From DUVT01 sp041675865 (GTDB taxonomy: Bacteria; Bacillota_I; Bacilli_A; ML615J-28; CAG-698), in the NCBI GenBank assembly GCA_041675865.1, contig JBAYTA010000069.1:1-9621 (forward strand): a stretch of 9,621 bases of DNA. The letters are read 5' to 3'. The position numbers and the translations under genes are program-made. This document shows positions 5,489 to 9,621 of this stretch, piece by piece. The notes below the pieces were generated by a model. The model did no database searches, was not told where the DNA came from, and worked only from the letters and a program-made list of their open reading frames with translations. The first letter of the stretch is position 1, and every line of letters begins with the position of its first letter.

Positions 5489-8353
5489 ATGAAAAATCAA
5501 AAATCTATTACAGGAATAATGACGATAATTTTTTCGGTAACAATACTTGTACAAATAGCAATACTTTTAAGTATTGTTTATTTGGGTAGAGTTCCGCAAA
5601 AGATAAGAGAAGAATCATATCTAAATTTTGATAAAAATATAAATGAGAGTGTATCAAGCGTTTATAAGACAATTGATTCAAAGTTAAAATTTGATGAATT
5701 TGTATTTAGATTGTGGGCAGATATCGAACGTTTTTTCCCGTCAATTGATTATCTACCAAGTTATTCTAGAGAAGAGCAGCTTGAAGCACTTGAAGTAACA
5801 CCAACTTATTTAATAAGTTTACTGAATAACACAAAGGCAAATGGTGCTTTTATACATTTTGAAAATGATAATGAAGTAGTTGATAATGTAGTTGTAAATG
5901 AAGGGGTCTATATTTCCTTTTTTCCTAACACATTTAATTACAATCAAAAATATATAGCAGAAGTTATGAGTAAAGATTTAGATGTAGATATTTATAATCT
6001 CTTAGTTGATCATGATGTGGAGGAGTTTGAAATAGATATAGCCGACAAAAACAATCGTTACTATAATGTAATAAAAGGAAATAGCGGGTTAGGATTTCAT
6101 GGAATGAGCCCCTTCATTTCAGTTAGATATCAAAATTTTTTTGATGCAGATGTTATAAATATTTCTTATCCTATATTAAATACATTTTCAGAAACTGTAG
6201 CTATAGTTGGCCTTGAATTTCTTTTGAGTGAATTTCTTATAGCTAACCCTACAAATGAAGATATTACTTATGTGCTAGGGTATACTGATAGTAATGATTT
6301 TATAATCAATCCAGTACTAACTTGGGGAAAAGATAATGAGACTTTAAACAAGCAATTTAATGTATCTAATCTTCCAACACTAGATAAGTATTATAGTATT
6401 ATTGGTGATAAAGAAAAATCCTTAAGTATTCATAGGTTAGAGTTTTATAGAGAGAATAGAAATCTTTATACTAATGAAAACTGGGTTTTTGTTGGAATTG
6501 TTGACCAAAATGTATTAACTGGAAGTTCTAAATATGTAGAATCAATTATTCTAACAATAATGTTCATTTCGGTATTATTTGGATTTATCATTATTTATTT
6601 AACAAACTTAGAAATTGCGAAGCCAATTAGACTTCTTTCAGATGAAGTTAGAGACCGTTCCGCAAACATGTATAATGAATTTACTAAATCTAATGTAGAA
6701 GAAGTTAATAATCTTATCCTTAATTTTGAAAAACTATCCTATGATGTGCTTCAGTATTCTAACAAAATAACTAATGCTGTGAATACATTCTTATTAGGAA
6801 TATATTTTTATCAGAATAAGGATGATGGAGTATATTGTACACAAGCATTCTTGGATATGTGTGGATCTGACTTAAAAGAAGGTAATTTGAGCAGGGAAGA
6901 ATTTGATAAAATATATCAAGGAATCATTAATTCTTACTATGATAAGAGACATGAAGCTTTTCAATTAGCTAATAATCATTGGATTAAATTGGAAACTAAA
7001 ACTGAAAGTAGTTTTACATTAGGTATAGTAACTGATATTACTGACCAAATTAGAGAAGTTAAGAAAATAGAAAAAGAATTAGAAGTAGATGGATTTACAA
7101 AACTATATAATAGAATAGCATTCCAAAAACTTGCAACTCAAGTATTTGAAAAACATTCAGATAAAATAATTGCAGTTATAATGTGGGATATGGACAAATT
7201 AAAATATATTAATGACAGATATGGACATGAAACTGGCGATAGATACATTATGTTATTTGCTGATATCATTAGAACATTGGAAAATCATGATGCAATTGTT
7301 GCAAGAAGATCTGGAGATGAGTTCTTTGCGATTGTTTATAGTGAACATAAAGATTATATAATTAAGGCATTAGAAAATGTAAGATCTATGATTAATCAAG
7401 CTGTTTTATATGTCTCAGATGATATTACTGAAAAAGTTAGAGCATCTGTAGGTATTGCTTGGTATCCAGAAAACGGAAATGATTTACTTCAACTATTAGA
7501 TTATGCAGATAAAAAGTTGTATCAATCTAAATATGAGTTTGAAGGTATGTCTAGTATCTTAAGTAGAGGGTTTGAATCGAATGTAAATTTACACCATTTT
7601 AATAAAGAACTAGCTAAAGTTATTGATGGTGATTATGTAACATTTGCATATCAACCTATAGTTAATGCGAAAAACGGGGAAATATTCGGTTATGAAATGC
7701 TGATGAGAATCTTTAGTGACATATTGAATAACCCTAAAAAATTATTAGATATTGCGCAAGAAAATGAAAAATTAGATGTTGTAGAAGAAATAACATTTAA
7801 AAAAGGTTTTGAGTCTTATCAGTTAAACATTGATAATATTAAAAATAGGAAGATATTCATTAACTCAATATCTAATATAAAGTTAGCTAATAGAGCTATG
7901 CAGGAGTTGTTAGAGCTAGCTCATAACAATCTTGATATGTTAGTTGTAGAGTTAACTAGACTAAAAAAAGCAGATAAAGAATTAGTAGCTAATAAAATTC
8001 AGATGTTTAAGAATCATAAAGCAAAAATTGCAATTGATAACTTTAAACTAGATTATATTAATTCTGAAAATAGTAATTTGGATGTTGATTTCATTAAAGT
8101 TGATATATCAATTATCAATAATATTGAATCTTCAGTTGAGCAACAAAAAGCATTAGAAGATATTGTTAGATTTGCGAAAGCAAATAATTACAAAGTTGTT
8201 GCTGTTGGTATAAAAAATTATAAAGAAATGGCTGTGGTAATAGATTGTGGTGTTGATTACTTACAAGGTTATTACTTAGCTGAACCAACTGTGAAACCTT
8301 CTAATATAAATCAAAATATTATATCTGAAATTAAAAAACTTCAGAAAAAGTAA
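5489..8353 (+). CDS. Membrane sensor diguanylate cyclase: CACHE-like, HAMP-like, PAS-like, GGDEF and degenerate EAL
   Basis: 954 residues. Membrane segments at about 10-33 and 350-372 enclose a 315-residue outer region; its strand pattern and ending N-W-V-F-V-G-I-V-D (331-339) suggest a double CACHE ligand-binding domain. A HAMP-like linker (372-425, with K-P-I-R-L-L-S) and a PAS-like domain (about 430-520) lead to GGDEF (about 530-685): D-G-F-T-K-L-Y-N-R (534-542), W-D-M-D-K (566-570), N-D-R-Y-G-H (575-580) and S-G-D-E-F (608-612). S-G-D-E-F is a tolerated variant, so c-di-GMP synthesis is plausible. No RxxD inhibitory site precedes it. The EAL domain (about 705-940) keeps E736 (E-M-L-M-R), N792, E821, D850, K870, D872 and Q926-G927. 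D-D-F-G is changed to D-N-F-K (850-853), A-E-G to A-V-G (905-907), and the second Glu of E-x-T-E to R824. It is probably inactive as a phosphodiesterase and may bind the nucleotide instead. GGGGTGA (5472-5478) is the ribosome site. It has its own promoter and terminator. Its place beside signal peptidase and matrix-like genes suggests control of surface or biofilm behaviour. Confidence 0.9.
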   Translation: MKNQKSITGIMTIIFSVTILVQIAILLSIVYLGRVPQKIREESYLNFDKNINESVSSVYKTIDSKLKFDEFVFRLWADIERFFPSIDYLPSYSREEQLEALEVTPTYLISLLNNTKANGAFIHFENDNEVVDNVVVNEGVYISFFPNTFNYNQKYIAEVMSKDLDVDIYNLLVDHDVEEFEIDIADKNNRYYNVIKGNSGLGFHGMSPFISVRYQNFFDADVINISYPILNTFSETVAIVGLEFLLSEFLIANPTNEDITYVLGYTDSNDFIINPVLTWGKDNETLNKQFNVSNLPTLDKYYSIIGDKEKSLSIHRLEFYRENRNLYTNENWVFVGIVDQNVLTGSSKYVESIILTIMFISVLFGFIIIYLTNLEIAKPIRLLSDEVRDRSANMYNEFTKSNVEEVNNLILNFEKLSYDVLQYSNKITNAVNTFLLGIYFYQNKDDGVYCTQAFLDMCGSDLKEGNLSREEFDKIYQGIINSYYDKRHEAFQLANNHWIKLETKTESSFTLGIVTDITDQIREVKKIEKELEVDGFTKLYNRIAFQKLATQVFEKHSDKIIAVIMWDMDKLKYINDRYGHETGDRYIMLFADIIRTLENHDAIVARRSGDEFFAIVYSEHKDYIIKALENVRSMINQAVLYVSDDITEKVRASVGIAWYPENGNDLLQLLDYADKKLYQSKYEFEGMSSILSRGFESNVNLHHFNKELAKVIDGDYVTFAYQPIVNAKNGEIFGYEMLMRIFSDILNNPKKLLDIAQENEKLDVVEEITFKKGFESYQLNIDNIKNRKIFINSISNIKLANRAMQELLELAHNNLDMLVVELTRLKKADKELVANKIQMFKNHKAKIAIDNFKLDYINSENSNLDVDFIKVDISIINNIESSVEQQKALEDIVRFAKANNYKVVAVGIKNYKEMAVVIDCGVDYLQGYYLAEPTVKPSNINQNIISEIKKLQKK

Positions 8354-8359
8354 AAAAGT

Positions 8360-8396
8360 TAGAGGTCACTTATAAATAAGGGACCTCTATTTGTTT
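8360..8396 (+). terminator. Rho-independent terminator after the GGDEF/EAL gene
   Basis: TAGAGGTC (8360-8367) pairs with GACCTCTA (8382-8389) over 8 bp. Inside, CTTA/TAAG (8369-8372 with 8377-8380) adds four more pairs after one A-G mismatch, closing a TAAA loop. TTTGTTT follows directly. It begins seven bases after the stop codon. Confidence 0.9.
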
Positions 8397-8424
8397 AAAT
8401 AAGTTTTGTCGGATTATGTAATTA

Positions 8425-8453
8425 TTGACAGTATTTTGCTTTTGTGCTAAAAT
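8425..8453 (+). promoter_or_regulatory. Strong promoter for the secreted-protein operon
   Basis: A perfect TTGACA (8425-8430), 17-bp spacer, and TAAAAT (8448-8453). Transcription should begin near 8460, giving a leader of only about 25 bases before the ATG at 8485. This is the best -35 in the window, which fits a gene for an abundant surface protein. Confidence 0.85.
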
Positions 8454-8471
8454 TAATTATAAAATATGGTA

Positions 8472-8479
8472 AAAGGTGG
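8472..8479 (+). promoter_or_regulatory. Ribosome-binding site that fixes the start at 8485
   Basis: AAAGGTGG ends five bases before ATG 8485. An in-frame GTG at 8476 would extend the protein by three residues (M-D-S), but it lies inside this Shine-Dalgarno site and would have no site of its own, so ATG 8485 is preferred. Confidence 0.8.
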
Positions 8480-8484
8480 ATAGT

Positions 8485-9126
8485 ATGGATAAAAAAGCAA
8501 TCATTAGTTCATTTATTTCCTTTGCTGTAGCAATATTGATTTTAGCTTCTGTTGTATTTGCATGGTTTACTTTGCAATCACAATCTAATATTGAAGATTT
8601 TATTATTAATGTTAATGATTTAAAATCAGAAATATTGTTAGAAGTTAAAAGAAATGATGAAGACTTTGTAGTGTTAGAAACAATTGATGATTATAATGAA
8701 ATGTTTCAAGATGCACTACCTTCATATAAATTTTTATTCAAGTTAACAATTACAAATAAAAGTACAAGAACATCTTCTATAAAAGTGGTTTTACATGATA
8801 TTGTAAGTTATAACATAGAAGGTCAAGAAGACTGGGATATGAGAGAAGTGTTTTATGTAGAAGAAGGTATAGTATCTATTAATGGGATTAACCAAAAACA
8901 ATTGAGACCAGAAAATGCTGATCCTGATGAAGTTTTTAATCCATATCCATTTAATATTAAAGATTTGCTGATTAATAAAAATATTGTTTTACTAAATGCT
9001 TATTCATTAGAGGTTGATGAGGAAACAGTTATAGAGTTTACATTAATATATAATGAAAACACAAGTGATATTGAGTATCAAGATGGTAGTCTTGGTATTA
9101 GTGGAATATATATATATAATAATTAA
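8485..9126 (+). CDS. Secreted protein with SipW-type signal peptide, TasA/camelysin-like
   Basis: 213 residues from the ATG at 8485. The N-terminus is M-D-K-K, a hydrophobic core (about 5-24) and V-F-A-W-F-T (24-29), with likely cleavage after A26; A-W-F-T at the end of the signal is the hallmark of SipW-processed substrates. The mature chain is acidic and predicted mainly beta: L-F-K-L-T-I-T-N-K-S (84-93) resembles the strand with T-N-x-S/G turn common in TasA-like beta sandwiches, and the end alternates hydrophobic and polar residues (184-213). I see no catalytic motif, cell-wall anchor motif or cysteine. It probably forms or decorates a surface fibre and would be processed by the SipW-type enzymes at 369 and 4700. 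It is first in an operon with the similar gene 14 bases downstream. The signal-peptide class is well supported; the specific family is not. Confidence 0.75.
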   Translation: MDKKAIISSFISFAVAILILASVVFAWFTLQSQSNIEDFIINVNDLKSEILLEVKRNDEDFVVLETIDDYNEMFQDALPSYKFLFKLTITNKSTRTSSIKVVLHDIVSYNIEGQEDWDMREVFYVEEGIVSINGINQKQLRPENADPDEVFNPYPFNIKDLLINKNIVLLNAYSLEVDEETVIEFTLIYNENTSDIEYQDGSLGISGIYIYNN

Positions 9127-9140
9127 AAATAGGTGAAAAA

Positions 9141-9621
9141 ATGAAAAATAAAAAAATCGTCTTTTTAAGTTTAGGATTATTGCTAATTGTTACAACATTA
9201 GTTATTTCTATTTCTGCATGGTTAACTGATGTTGATGAGACTCCTGATACAACATTTACAATTGGAGATGTTGAGTACACAATAGTTGGTGATTTTATAG
9301 CTGATGGAATAGTAGTTCCTGGTCAAGAGTTAATAGATGGAAATCTTTCTTTAACAAATAGTTCAACTGTCACTTCTGAGTTAAGAGTTCGTGTTATTGT
9401 TACTAGAAAAGAAGGTTTAGCAGATGCTGCTGTAGTTGCTGATCTTAGTTCTATACTTACTACAGATGGTTCATCTGGAGGAAACTTTGTTTTTGCACCT
9501 GGTTGGGAAAAACACGAATCAGAAACTAATGCCTGGTACTATAAGCCTTCAGGTAATCCAGTTATTCCAAATAGCGGACAAACTATAACTGTGTTAAGTA
9601 CTTTAAAGTTTGATGGTTCAA
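9141..9621 (+). CDS. TasA/camelysin-like secreted protein, N-terminal 160 residues (runs off the window)
   Basis: The frame opens at ATG 9141 after AGGTGA (9131-9136) and stays open to the window end, so the 3' part is missing. The signal peptide is M-K-N-K-K, a hydrophobic core (6-24) and I-S-A-W-L-T-D (24-30), with probable cleavage after A26, the same position as in the preceding gene. The mature part begins D-T-T-F-T-I-G-D-V-E-Y (36-46). A T-F-x-I-G-x-V opening followed by V-V-P-G-Q-E-L (58-64) and L-S-L-T-N-S-S (69-75) is the standard start of SipW-dependent proteins. Beta strands with E-L-R-V-R-V-I-V-T (80-88) and an A-W-Y-Y (131-134) block follow. The fragment at 3-149 shows what the C-terminus of such a protein may look like. 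It is probably a structural matrix or fibre subunit, co-transcribed with 8485. Confidence 0.85.
   Translation, partial: MKNKKIVFLSLGLLLIVTTLVISISAWLTDVDETPDTTFTIGDVEYTIVGDFIADGIVVPGQELIDGNLSLTNSSTVTSELRVRVIVTRKEGLADAAVVADLSSILTTDGSSGGNFVFAPGWEKHESETNAWYYKPSGNPVIPNSGQTITVLSTLKFDGS

Noticed and set aside
369..9126. Mycoplasma-type genetic code (TGA as Trp)
   Set aside because: All Trp codons seen are TGG and no gene contains an in-frame TGA, which would be very unlikely under that code in DNA this AT-rich.
9098..9280. 60-codon minus-strand frame
   Set aside because: It overlaps the start of the SipW-substrate gene at 9141, which has a ribosome site and a clear signal peptide.
1..9621. CRISPR arrays, tRNA or rRNA genes, insertion sequences
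   Set aside because: Apart from the 19-bp pair at 249-289 no regularly spaced repeats were seen, and no transposase-like frame, terminal inverted repeats or RNA-gene signatures were recognised.

Overview
The window is strongly AT-rich and every gene in it reads on the + strand. All seven visible stop codons are TAA and tryptophan is written TGG throughout, with no in-frame TGA, so the standard bacterial code applies and not the Mycoplasma/Spiroplasma code. Shine-Dalgarno sites (AGGTGA, AAAGGTGG, GTGAGG) and TTGACA/TATAAT promoters with 17-bp spacers are Firmicutes-like. A low-GC Firmicute or a standard-code Mollicutes relative (Acholeplasma, Izemoplasma, Haloplasma or Erysipelotrichia type) fits best. 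This placement is inference from composition and gene style, not from a marker gene.

Layout. (1) 3-149 is the C-terminal end of a small secreted protein of the TasA/camelysin (SipW-substrate) style, closed by a strong terminator. (2) 369-4599 is a three-gene operon: an ER/SipW-type signal peptidase; a membrane-anchored AAA+ ATPase of McrB-like character; and a DUF2357-like (McrC-side) protein with a very long charged coiled-coil tail and no nuclease motif that I can see. (3) 4700-5341 is a second, more classical SipW-type signal peptidase, with a terminator-like hairpin directly in front of its start codon. (4) 5489-8353 is a large membrane sensor with a strong promoter of its own: extracellular CACHE-like region, HAMP-like linker, PAS-like domain, GGDEF domain with an SGDEF motif, and a degenerate EAL domain. 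(5) From 8425 a near-perfect promoter drives two tandem secreted proteins (8485-9126 and 9141 to beyond the window end). Both have SipW-type signal peptides with A-W-[FL]-T at the same residue positions.

Read together, this looks like a cell-surface fibre or matrix locus: dedicated ER-type signal peptidases, their probable substrates on both flanks, and a c-di-GMP-related sensor. The unexpected part is the McrB-like ATPase plus DUF2357/coiled-coil pair placed inside this secretion locus. The pair resembles the core of a McrBC-type system, but the ATPase is tethered to the membrane and the partner shows no recognisable nuclease. It may be a repurposed motor or scaffold for the envelope, or a membrane-bound defence module; the sequence alone does not decide.
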